Assembly (NCBI RefSeq): GCF_003584645.1
Contig: NZ_AP017928.1
Location: forward strand, 5,531,501-5,595,500
Length of the DNA stretch: 64,000 nt
Source: Methylocaldum marinum
GTDB taxonomy: Bacteria; Pseudomonadota; Gammaproteobacteria; Methylococcales; Methylococcaceae
Direction of reading: 5' to 3'
Below the pieces are notes generated by a model. It did no database searches and was not told the origin of the DNA. It saw nothing but the letters and a program-made list of their open reading frames with translations. Positions 52,433-59,572 of this stretch are shown here, in pieces; the first letter of the stretch is position 1; each line of letters begins with the position of its first letter. Made by a program: the position numbers and the translations under genes.

Positions 52433-52450
52433 CGGTGGTCCGGTCGGCTC
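52430..52450 (-). promoter_or_regulatory. Conserved 20-base leader motif upstream of cysK
   Basis: On the minus strand CCGACCGGACCACCGGAAG lies directly before the terminator hairpin. The same sequence recurs in the same orientation at 57471-57489, and its CCGGACCACCGG core again at 57515-57526, upstream of the porin-sulfate-binding-protein genes. These are the only copies I noticed in the window, both in front of sulfur-assimilation genes. Confidence 0.5.
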
Positions 52451-52609
52451 AGACAACGTGATGGGTGCTGACTATACAAAAGCGCCATGTTCCAAAGAAG
52501 AAACATTTGGCTATGTACGGTTATATCCTTATAACGAATAGTTCCATTGAGGCCGTGAAAGCCGAATCCGGTATTCAAACTCTCGTAAGTCGGTATCTAG
52601 CCCGTTGTC

Positions 52610-53369
52610 ATTCCATTCGACATTCGAGTGAACATTCATCGTAGGATGGGTAGAGCGAAGCGAAACCCATCGATGGTGGGTTAGCCCTTCGACTCCGCTC
52701 AGGACAGGCCCTTCGACTCCGCTCAGGACAGGCCCTTCGACTCCGCTCAGGACAGGCCCTTCGACTCCGCTCAGGACAGGCCCTTCGACTCCGCTCAGGA
52801 CAGGCCCTTCGACTCCGCTCAGGACAGGCCCTTCGACTCCGCTCAGGACAGGCCCTTCGACTCCGCTCAGGACAGGCCCTTCGACTCCGCTCAGGACAGG
52901 CCCTTCGACTCCGCTCAGGACAGGCCCTTCGACTCCGCTCAGGACAGGCCCTTCGACTCCGCTCAGGACAGGCCCTTCGACTCCGCTCAGGACAGGCCCT
53001 TCGACTCCGCTCAGGACAGGCCCTTCGACTCCGCTCAGGACAGGCCCTTCGACTCCGCTCAGGACAGGCCCTTCGACTCCGCTCAGGACAGGCCCTTCGA
53101 CTCCGCTCAGGACAGGCCCTTCGACTCCGCTCAGGACAGGCCCTTCGACTCCGCTCAGGACAGGCCCTTCGACTCCGCTCAGGACAGGCCCCTCGACTCC
53201 GCTCAGGACAGGCCCCTCGACTCCGCTCAGGACAGGCCCTTCGGCTCCGCGTAACCCACCGCCCCTTCGACTGGGCTCAGGACAGGTCCGAGGTCGCTCG
53301 GTGGGTTACGGCCTCGCGGCCTAACCCACCCTACAAAAAATGAATGCCTGATTGAAAGCGATTTGGAAT
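52610..53369 (-). repeat. MITE-like element, family B, expanded copy with 23-unit tandem array
   Basis: 760 bases, inverted relative to the copies at 15336 and 44798. It begins ATTCCATTCGACATTCGAG and ends GCGATTTGGAAT. Between the family B arms lies an array of 24-bp units, each CCTTCGACTCCGCTCAGGAC plus four bases, from 52685 to 53236 (exactly 23 units). The first 21 are identical and the last two share one T-to-C change. A partial unit and a diverged CCTTCGACTGGGCTCAGGAC unit follow. There are no spacers, so it is not a CRISPR. Confidence 0.9.
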
Positions 53370-53414
53370 AAGCCCCGGCCTATTAATCCGGCCCTTAAAT
53401 ACCCTATTGATTCC

Positions 53415-53474
53415 GTTCGGGCTGAGCTTGTCGAAGCCCCAAGCCGAGCGCCCTTCGACAAGCTCAGGGCGAAC
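53415..53474 (-). repeat. REP-type hairpin after the EAL-like gene
   Basis: Arms GTTCGGGCTGAGCTTGTCGA(AG) (53415-53436) and (CT)TCGACAAGCTCAGGGCGAAC (53453-53474) pair over 22 bases with two mismatches. The arms are variants of the 24-bp unit in the neighbouring array. It lies 17 bases beyond the stop of the minus-strand EAL-like gene and could stop or protect its transcript. Confidence 0.7.
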
Positions 53475-53490
53475 GTTATTGTGAGCCGGG

Positions 53491-54351
53491 TCAATAACAC
53501 GCCGTATCCGCAAGATTGCGATCCGTGGTAGGAACGAAATTCCGCTCGTAGTGGCTACCCTTGACCAAATCGGCTTGCAGCAGCTTTGCGAGGTCGGCAT
53601 CGGCCTCGTTATTGACGCCTTCGATCAGTAACTGGGTGTCGAGGCGGCGAACAGCCAGGAGCAGGGAAGAGCGCCTGCGGTAATTTTCCGCATCGCGGGC
53701 CGGTTTCGGGAAAAAACGGGTGTCGAACCGCACGAAATCGGGCGTGAAGCGGTAGAGGAACTCGATGCAATACCGTTCGATGAAGCCTTCGCCGGTGCGG
53801 GCGTCGAATTTGATCGCCGTCGAGTAGCCGCGGTCGCGGTAATTTCTCATGCGTGCGAGCAACAGAACGAGGTGGCGATCGTAGATCGGGCTGATCTGCA
53901 GCGTAATGACCACGCGGCGGGTCGAGAGCCCGCAGCGCTCGATGATGCCTTCGAAATAGGCACCATGGTCGCGCTTCACGGCAAGAACGTGCTGCGGATG
54001 AACATGGAGGAACAGATAGCCGTTCTCATGGGCGAGCGGAAGGTAATTGAGCATATGCACCGTACGGGTCAGACGATCGAAGTTCACGATGTTCGGACCG
54101 TTATTCCAAGCTTCCTCACGGAGCGGCGAATCCGAACCATGGGGCGCGTCGGGTATGAGCGAGGACGCATCGTGGCCGATCACGAGCGCCGGCGATTCGG
54201 CCAGGCGCACCGGTTGTAGAACGCTGCCGATATGCACGGTCCCGAAGCGTCCTTCGACCCGCGTGCCATTGAGCTGGAGCGGTGGTTGGGTTAATCCTTG
54301 CTCTTCGGTGAACCACTGATTGAAATATTCGACGAGTTGCTGCAATGGCAT
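53491..54351 (-). CDS. Degenerate EAL-domain protein
   Basis: A 286-residue protein with the overall EAL (cyclic-di-GMP phosphodiesterase) barrel: VNFDRLTRTVHMLNYLPL, LFLHVHPQHVLAV, RVVITLQI, DFVRFDTRFF and LIEGVNNEADADLAKLLQADLVKGSHY can be aligned to the family. The EAL motif itself, the DDFG(T)G loop and the usual metal ligands are absent or changed, so it is unlikely to hydrolyse c-di-GMP. It may bind it, or act by protein contact. It lies 100 bases after the sulfate-binding protein in the same direction. Confidence 0.75.
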   Translation of the reverse strand: MPLQQLVEYFNQWFTEEQGLTQPPLQLNGTRVEGRFGTVHIGSVLQPVRLAESPALVIGHDASSLIPDAPHGSDSPLREEAWNNGPNIVNFDRLTRTVHMLNYLPLAHENGYLFLHVHPQHVLAVKRDHGAYFEGIIERCGLSTRRVVITLQISPIYDRHLVLLLARMRNYRDRGYSTAIKFDARTGEGFIERYCIEFLYRFTPDFVRFDTRFFPKPARDAENYRRRSSLLLAVRRLDTQLLIEGVNNEADADLAKLLQADLVKGSHYERNFVPTTDRNLADTACY

Positions 54352-54416
54352 GGGAAATCTCCTTGATCGAAAGTGGCCACGGGGCGGCAGACGATCCCGG
54401 CCTGCCAGCGGGTTTA

Positions 54417-54467
54417 AGGCTCCGTAGCTCAGTTAGCCGATCCCGGAATGCTTAGCGTCCGGAGCCG
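54417..54467 (-). other. tRNA-like hairpin spanning the sulfate-binding-protein stop
   Basis: GGCTCCG (54417-54423) and CGGAGCC (54461-54467 region) pair over seven bases. On the plus strand the 5' part reads GGCTCCGTAGCTCAGTTAG, just like a tRNA acceptor plus D-arm. The anticodon and T arms are missing (span about 50 bases), so it is not a tRNA gene. It may be the 3'-end hairpin of the sulfate-binding-protein mRNA. Confidence 0.4.
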
Positions 54468-55495
54468 TAAATTTGATCGAACACGCCGCCGTCCGAGAAA
54501 TGGGTCTTTTGGGCCTTGTTCCAGTCGCCGAAAACATCCGAGATCTTGAACAGCTCGAGCTTTTTGAACTGATTGCCGTATTTCGCCAGGGTCTCCGGAT
54601 CGCCGGGCCGATAGAAATGCTTCGCGGCGAGTTCCTGGCCCTCCTTGCTATAGAGGTATTCCAGATACGCCGTTGCCAGCTGTTCCGTTCCATGCTTCTT
54701 GGCGACCTTGTCCACCACGGTGACCGGCGGTTCGGCCAGAATGCTGAGGGACGGGGTGACCAGTTCGAACTTGTGGTTGCCGTTTTCGGCGCTGCTGGAG
54801 CGGCTGTATTCCTTGAGTATCAAATGGGCTTCGTTTTCCCAGGTAACGAGTACGTCGCCGATCTCCCGCTCGGCGAAGGTCACGGTCGAGCCGCGCGCGC
54901 CGGTGTCGAGTACCGCGGCATTTTTGTAGATCCTCTGTACCAGGTCCTTGGCGGCCGCTTCGCTTCCGTGCTTTTTCAATCCGTAGCCCCACGCGGCGAG
55001 ATAGATCCAGCGGGCACCGCCCGAGGTTTTCGGATTGGGCATGACCACTGAAGTGCCGGATTTGGCGAGGTCGTCCCAATCCTTGATGCCTTTCGGATTT
55101 CCTTCGCGTACCAGGAACACCATGGTCGAGGTATAGGGGGCGCTGTTATTCGGCAGGCGAGACTGCCAGTTTTCCGGAATCAGCTTGGCTTTTTGATACA
55201 ACTGATCGACGTCGTAGGCCAGGGCCAGCGTCACTACGTCCGCATCCAGTCCGTCGATCACGGCGCGCGCCTGCTTGCCGCCGCCGCCGTGGGATTGTTT
55301 GACGGTTACCGTGTCGCCTGTCTTCTCAAGCCAGTACTTGGCAAAGGCCGCGTTGTATTCCTCGTAAAACTCGCGGGTAGGGTCGTAAGAGACGTTGAGC
55401 AGGCTGAAGTTGGCGGCTTCGGCCAAAGTGGAAGCGGCCAGAACCGTGCCGAGGAGAACGACGTTCAACGTGTTTCTTAGATTTTTAAATGTCAT
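54452..55495 (-). CDS. sbp: Periplasmic sulfate-binding protein
   Basis: A 347-residue type II binding protein with a Sec signal (VVLLGTVLAASTLAEAA). Sulfate-family motifs are clear: NVSYDPTREFYEEYNAAF, QSHGGGGKQARAVIDGL, VVMPNPKTSGGARWIYL and GARGSTVTFAEREIGDVLVTWENEA. It feeds CysTWA. ATG 55495 has AAGGAG; an 18-codon longer start is not supported. It lies downstream of an outer-membrane barrel and upstream of the EAL-like gene on one strand. Confidence 0.95.
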   Translation of the reverse strand: MTFKNLRNTLNVVLLGTVLAASTLAEAANFSLLNVSYDPTREFYEEYNAAFAKYWLEKTGDTVTVKQSHGGGGKQARAVIDGLDADVVTLALAYDVDQLYQKAKLIPENWQSRLPNNSAPYTSTMVFLVREGNPKGIKDWDDLAKSGTSVVMPNPKTSGGARWIYLAAWGYGLKKHGSEAAAKDLVQRIYKNAAVLDTGARGSTVTFAEREIGDVLVTWENEAHLILKEYSRSSSAENGNHKFELVTPSLSILAEPPVTVVDKVAKKHGTEQLATAYLEYLYSKEGQELAAKHFYRPGDPETLAKYGNQFKKLELFKISDVFGDWNKAQKTHFSDGGVFDQIYGSGR

Positions 55496-55583
55496 TGAGA
55501 GGGCTCCTTGATATTTGTTGGGAGAAAAGTGGTAGGTCGTAGTGGTCAAGCAATCGTTCTTTTTTCGTTTTGTCTTCCTGAGA

Positions 55584-57086
55584 TCAGAGCTTGGGATTGC
55601 CGTCGCCGAAAGCGTTCAGGTTGACCTCGAAATAGAAGAAGTTGCTCGGCTCCGAGGTGAAGGCCCCTTGTCTCTTGCCCACGTCCTTGGTGAAATCGCC
55701 CGGTGTGAAACGGGCGTAGCTCAGGCTCCAATCCATGTAAGGGTTGAGTTTGTGCACGAAACGGATGTCGAACTCATGGCCCAGGAAGCTACCGCTTCGA
55801 CCCGTGGCGTCGCGTAGGTTGGCGCGGTTCCATGCGTCCGTTTCACTCTGCAGCCAATACGCGTTGTAGCCGGTCTCGACGCGAACATCCCTGAACGGTG
55901 AAAACTGCAATCTCGCTTTGGGCGCATGGATGTTGTCCCAGGAGAAATAGTCGCTGCGCGACCAGGGCTGGTTGAAGCCGTAAAAGATATCGAAGCGTTC
56001 GTTTCTGCCGTCCGTTTGTCCCCTGTCGCCGGTGCCGTAGCCGTAGTAGGCGCTGACTCTTGGTTTCCAGGCGTGATCGAAGGTGTAGCCGAGTTCCAGC
56101 GAGTAGGCCAGTGCGTCATGCTGGAGATTGGCCTGCACGCGGCTTCCTTGCACCGTGCGGATTTGCCCGGAACGGCCGAATTGCTTGTTGATGTCGGCGT
56201 CGAAATCGAAGCCGGTTTTGCCGAAAAAGCCGTAGACGCGCAAACCGGGCGCGTAAATGTCGCGGTCGGTCAGGCCGGCGGCGAGATCGCCGTTCTGCTT
56301 GCGTCCGAGGAAATAGGGCTGAACCGTGATGAAATCCGACCACCGCCGGATGCTGAGCACGCCGCCGTAGATCCATGTTTTTTCGTCGGGGCGGTCGAAC
56401 TCGTATTTCAAACGCTGGACCGGCTGCAATGCGAAGGTGTCCAGATCCCAATCGTTTTGCCGCTTCCCGAAGCTGACCCGAAAACCTTCGAAGTTGTTGG
56501 TCGTGTTGCGGAACTGGTTGTTGCCGATCAATCTTCGGTCCAGCAACTCGAGACTCATGCGCCCGGCGCGAATGCTCAAAGGACGGTCTTCGCCCAGCGC
56601 ATTACGAAAATACAGCTCCGCATACCCCTGGATCAGCTCGAACTCGTTGGTCGTGCCGTTATCCCGTTCATACAGGCTGTTGTAGCTGCGCGCATCTTCA
56701 TATTCCACGGCGAAGCGGAAGGGATCGAGGATGTCCTGGATGCCCAGATAGGCGCGAGTTCTCAGCAGCCAGATATTGTCGGGCTCCGGACGGAATCTTC
56801 GGACCGCAGTTCCCGATGATGTGTCCGTCCAGGGCCGGAAATCGTTTTCGCGGTACTCGTACCGGGCGCGGAAGTCGAGTCCGACGTTCAACCAAGTAAT
56901 GTCGCGGAATTCCTTGAACTGAGTTTTGCTCAGATTGCGCACGTAGCGGGGCGGTTCGTAGTGCGGCTCGGTCCGGTAACCGCGAGTCGGGCGATAGTAG
57001 TCTTCGGCGCCGGCCAAGCCCGACAGGCTCAAGAGCTGGCTTACAAGGATCGAGCCTTGTAAGGCGCTCGGAATACGAGGCTTCAT
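55584..57086 (-). CDS. Outer-membrane beta-barrel, alginate-export (AlgE) family
   Basis: A 500-residue exported protein (signal near LLSLSGLAGAED). Repeating amphipathic strands run throughout, with the family motifs LDFRARYEYRENDFRPW, NIWLLRTRAYLGIQDILDPFRFAVEYEDAR and SIRAGRMSLELLDRRLIGNNQFRNT-region sequence typical of alginate_exp porins. No alginate genes are near; in this position a sulfate or organosulfur entry role is plausible (inference). It starts at 57086, overlapping the stop of a small frame upstream. Confidence 0.82.
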   Translation of the reverse strand: MKPRIPSALQGSILVSQLLSLSGLAGAEDYYRPTRGYRTEPHYEPPRYVRNLSKTQFKEFRDITWLNVGLDFRARYEYRENDFRPWTDTSSGTAVRRFRPEPDNIWLLRTRAYLGIQDILDPFRFAVEYEDARSYNSLYERDNGTTNEFELIQGYAELYFRNALGEDRPLSIRAGRMSLELLDRRLIGNNQFRNTTNNFEGFRVSFGKRQNDWDLDTFALQPVQRLKYEFDRPDEKTWIYGGVLSIRRWSDFITVQPYFLGRKQNGDLAAGLTDRDIYAPGLRVYGFFGKTGFDFDADINKQFGRSGQIRTVQGSRVQANLQHDALAYSLELGYTFDHAWKPRVSAYYGYGTGDRGQTDGRNERFDIFYGFNQPWSRSDYFSWDNIHAPKARLQFSPFRDVRVETGYNAYWLQSETDAWNRANLRDATGRSGSFLGHEFDIRFVHKLNPYMDWSLSYARFTPGDFTKDVGKRQGAFTSEPSNFFYFEVNLNAFGDGNPKL

Positions 57087-57397
57087 CGTTTCACCTTTCT
57101 TTTTGAGTTAGGGGAACTCTGATCAAGTCTGCAACTCGGAGAAGCGGCCTGTGCAACGGATTGATCCAACAGGCCCTCACCCAACCTTCTCCCAGAGGGA
57201 GAGGGCCTATTCAGAGTTTCCTTAGAGCCGTCGAACTCGTTTGAATCAGGGTATGGTCGGTTGTATTTCTGCCATCGCTCTCGGAGCGAATCGAAAGAGA
57301 CGTTCACGCGAGTGATGGCCTGGGGATGCTCCGAATGAAGCATGGACACGCCTGGCCCGAACAGGGTGATGGCGTACTTAAGATGTCGGTCTTGCAT
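57083..57397 (-). CDS. Small unidentified ORF partly replaced by a MITE-like element
   Basis: A 104-codon frame with AGGACGACACC before the ATG. Its first 60 residues (MQDRHLKYAITLFGPGVS...) look like normal coding sequence. From about 57227 downward the frame runs through the family A element, giving a Ser/Pro/Arg-rich tail, and it stops within the start of the barrel gene. It may be a small gene whose 3' end was overwritten by the element. I recognise no family. Confidence 0.35.
   Translation of the reverse strand: MQDRHLKYAITLFGPGVSMLHSEHPQAITRVNVSFDSLRERWQKYNRPYPDSNEFDGSKETLNRPSPSGRRLGEGLLDQSVAQAASPSCRLDQSSPNSKRKVKR
57109..57224. repeat. MITE-like element, family A, copy 3
   Basis: Ends TAGGGGAACTCTGA and TCAGAGTTTCCTTA bound 116 bases. 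The core matches 15523-15710 closely (CTGTGCAACGGATTGATC, GGCCCTCACCCAACC) and 5195-5311. It lies 23 bases upstream of the barrel gene, between it and its likely promoter. Confidence 0.7.
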
Positions 57398-57470
57398 GGT
57401 GTCGTCCTCACGTAGTGCTGCGTCGACGCCAACGATCGGTATCGTTGCCGGCTTTCCGCGGCGCGAGAAC

Positions 57471-57527
57471 TTCCGGTGGTCCGGTCGGTTCGCCGATATT
57501 TTTTTATGAAACCTCCGGTGGTCCGGT
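57471..57527 (-). promoter_or_regulatory. Two copies of the CCGGACCACCGG leader motif
   Basis: On the minus strand the motif occurs at 57485-57473 (within the full 20-base form shared with the cysK leader) and at 57527-57515, with A7-rich sequence between them. It stands upstream of the barrel/sbp genes and just after yezD. Possible protein or RNA regulatory site; nature unknown. Confidence 0.45.
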
Positions 57528-57595
57528 GAGGCGGGTTTTTAAGCTCGACAGCGCGTTGAGTTTGGGCGGGAGCGCTGACGGGAGGGCAGGGTCAC

Positions 57596-57814
57596 TCAAG
57601 TTTCCTTGTCGGACTTGAGCGTCCTCGCCGTTTCGGTGGGGCAGGGAAGATTTAGCCGCAGCTTATCCTTGCGTTCGATCTGAACGATACGCCCATCGTG
57701 CACGATGATCTCGACTGCGCCAAAACGGAGCCCCTGCAGGGCTTCCAGGATTTTTTGGGCTACTGCCGGCGACGTTGGTGAATCTTGAAAGGGCGCACGG
57801 TTGTTGAAAGTCAT
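57596..57814 (-). CDS. yezD: YezD family (DUF2292) small protein
   Basis: A 72-residue protein whose core, KILEALQGLRFGAVEIIVHD followed by GRIVQIERKDKLRL, is the whole DUF2292 domain. Such proteins often accompany sulfate-uptake and cysteine genes, though their function is unknown. It lies upstream of the barrel, sbp and EAL genes on the same strand and may lead that transcript. The Shine-Dalgarno is weak (AAGGCTCGTGCC). Confidence 0.8.
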   Translation of the reverse strand: MTFNNRAPFQDSPTSPAVAQKILEALQGLRFGAVEIIVHDGRIVQIERKDKLRLNLPCPTETARTLKSDKET

Positions 57815-58284
57815 GGCACGAGCCTTGTTTGTTTTTCCGATGTTAAGTTCCTGTATGAGGCCGGCTTGACTCTGCCTTGTGCAGGAGTAAGTCCAAGCCT
57901 CCGAATCGTCGTTGGACGCATGTTAGCAATGATGAGTAAAACAAAAAAGAATAAAAAATAAAAACTAGATAACTAGAAGGAATAAAAGGCGGCGCGCGCT
58001 GCATGCGAACGAAAGGACGAGGAAGGCGAAGAGAAAGTTCTCTTGGAGCAAAAACCGGGCGTGGCACAGATGGTTTTACCGAATGTCGAACTTCGAATAA
58101 TCATCGAGCCGAGACTGGCATAATGGAAACCCGGATACCGTGCGCTAAACCTGCACTTTTACGGCAGTCGATTGCCGAATGTCATCCGTCGGTCATAAAA
58201 CCGGCGAAACATCCACGTCAATGACGAAGAAAAAATCGGCTTAATCGCATGGCCGGAACTTCACGATAACCCACACTCGCATTC
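57815..58284. promoter_or_regulatory. Divergent intergenic region between yezD and the flippase
   Basis: 470 bases without a credible gene. The part 57930-57990 is strongly AT-rich (AAAACAAAAAAGAATAAAAA), in contrast to its surroundings, and probably carries the promoters for both directions. No sigma-54 consensus is present. Confidence 0.4.
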
Positions 58285-59556
58285 ATGCCGACTCAGTCCG
58301 TATCGCGCGCCGAATATTCCGGCTCTCTGGTCTTGTGCGTTCTTGCAGTGGCGAATTATCTACTGTTCTATCTGATCAATATTACACTGGCGCGCAAGCT
58401 TTCGGTTCCGGATTTCGACGAGTTCAGCGTCGCTCTGTCGGCCTCAGCCATCTTGTCCACCGTGGCCACGCTCGGACTGGATAAATATGCACTGCGCTGC
58501 ATTCCGGTCTATCGGGAAAGAGGGGACTGGAGCCGCACCTTGGGATTCTGGATGTTCTCCCTGCGAATGGTTCTGCTCTGCGGCCTGTTCCTGGCTTTCG
58601 CGGGGCTGTTGCTCGGACTCGGCGCGGGGACGAAGGCTCCGGTTGCGGTCGTCATTCTGGTGTTGTGTCTGCCGGTCATCGCGCCTGCTTTGTTTCTGGT
58701 CGAGGCGGTTACCGCAAACGGCAGGCAGATCGAAGCCATCATGATTTACCGCCTGCTTCTGCCGATCAGTTTTCTCTTTTTCATCTATTTGATTTTTCTG
58801 TTCGACCTTGCGATGACTGCGGCGGGCGTCGCTTGCGCTTACGGTCTGGCCTGGCTGTGGACCCTGAGCGCGATATGCCAGTTGGCCCGGTTTACAATGC
58901 CGGAAGACGCCTGGCGGGCCAGGCCGTCCTTCCTGAAGGCCAAGTGGGTACGACGGGCGCTGCCGCTTTTGCTGAACAGCTGGATGCTGAGCGTAATGGC
59001 GGGATCCGGGGTGATCATTCTGGAACTGCTCTATCCCGCCGACGCCATCGTGGGAACCTATGCCGTCGCCGCTCAGACCGGCACCTTCATCGTGCTGCTG
59101 GCCAACACTGCGAACCGCTTTTATCTGCCGCTGACGTCGATATTCATGGAACGCTCGGATCCCTTGTCCTTGCGCCGGCTGATGCGGCACAGACTGATGG
59201 TCGTGGGTGGCCTGGCGATCGTTTTTCTGGGCGGAGTCGTGGTGCTGGGGCAGAATATCCTCGATTGGTTCGGTCCCAACTTCAGCCACGGCTACGAAGT
59301 GCTTTGCGTGCTTGCGGTGGGTGCCTCGGTCAGCGCCCTTTTTTCCGACTCGCCGTATTACCTGCAGTTCATGAAGCGGAGCCGCAGCGTGTTCATTACC
59401 ACCAGCTATGCGGTGGCGATCAATCTGGTATTTGGCTTTTATTTGTCCGACCGATTCGGCGCGGTCGGCGCGGCTTACGGATACACTTTGTCGATGTGCT
59501 TTCTGTTCGTCCGCTTGCGTTTTCAGACGTATCGACATTTGAAAGAAGTCGCTTAA
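58285..59556 (+). CDS. Polysaccharide flippase (Wzx/MOP-like)
   Basis: A 423-residue membrane protein with about 12 hydrophobic spans and the oligosaccharide-flippase opening (SLVLCVLAVANYLLFYLINITLARKLSVPDFDEFSVALS). It would flip lipid-linked sugars across the inner membrane. No glycosyltransferases are next to it. It precedes the histidine kinase by 16 bases, so it is in its operon; the kinase may control exopolysaccharide. Confidence 0.8.
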   Translation: MPTQSVSRAEYSGSLVLCVLAVANYLLFYLINITLARKLSVPDFDEFSVALSASAILSTVATLGLDKYALRCIPVYRERGDWSRTLGFWMFSLRMVLLCGLFLAFAGLLLGLGAGTKAPVAVVILVLCLPVIAPALFLVEAVTANGRQIEAIMIYRLLLPISFLFFIYLIFLFDLAMTAAGVACAYGLAWLWTLSAICQLARFTMPEDAWRARPSFLKAKWVRRALPLLLNSWMLSVMAGSGVIILELLYPADAIVGTYAVAAQTGTFIVLLANTANRFYLPLTSIFMERSDPLSLRRLMRHRLMVVGGLAIVFLGGVVVLGQNILDWFGPNFSHGYEVLCVLAVGASVSALFSDSPYYLQFMKRSRSVFITTSYAVAINLVFGFYLSDRFGAVGAAYGYTLSMCFLFVRLRFQTYRHLKEVA

Positions 59557-59572
59557 ATAAGAGAACCCGTCC

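Noticed and set aside
52685..53236. CRISPR array
   Set aside because: The 24-bp units follow each other directly with no spacers, and no cas gene is nearby.
57415..57618. Plus-strand frame containing TSGGPV twice
   Set aside because: The repeat peptide is a by-product of the duplicated CCGGTGGTCCGG DNA motif; the frame overlaps yezD and has no ribosome-binding site.
58103..58120. Sigma-54 promoter for the flippase (TGGCATAATGG)
   Set aside because: The -12 GC is missing at the required spacing.
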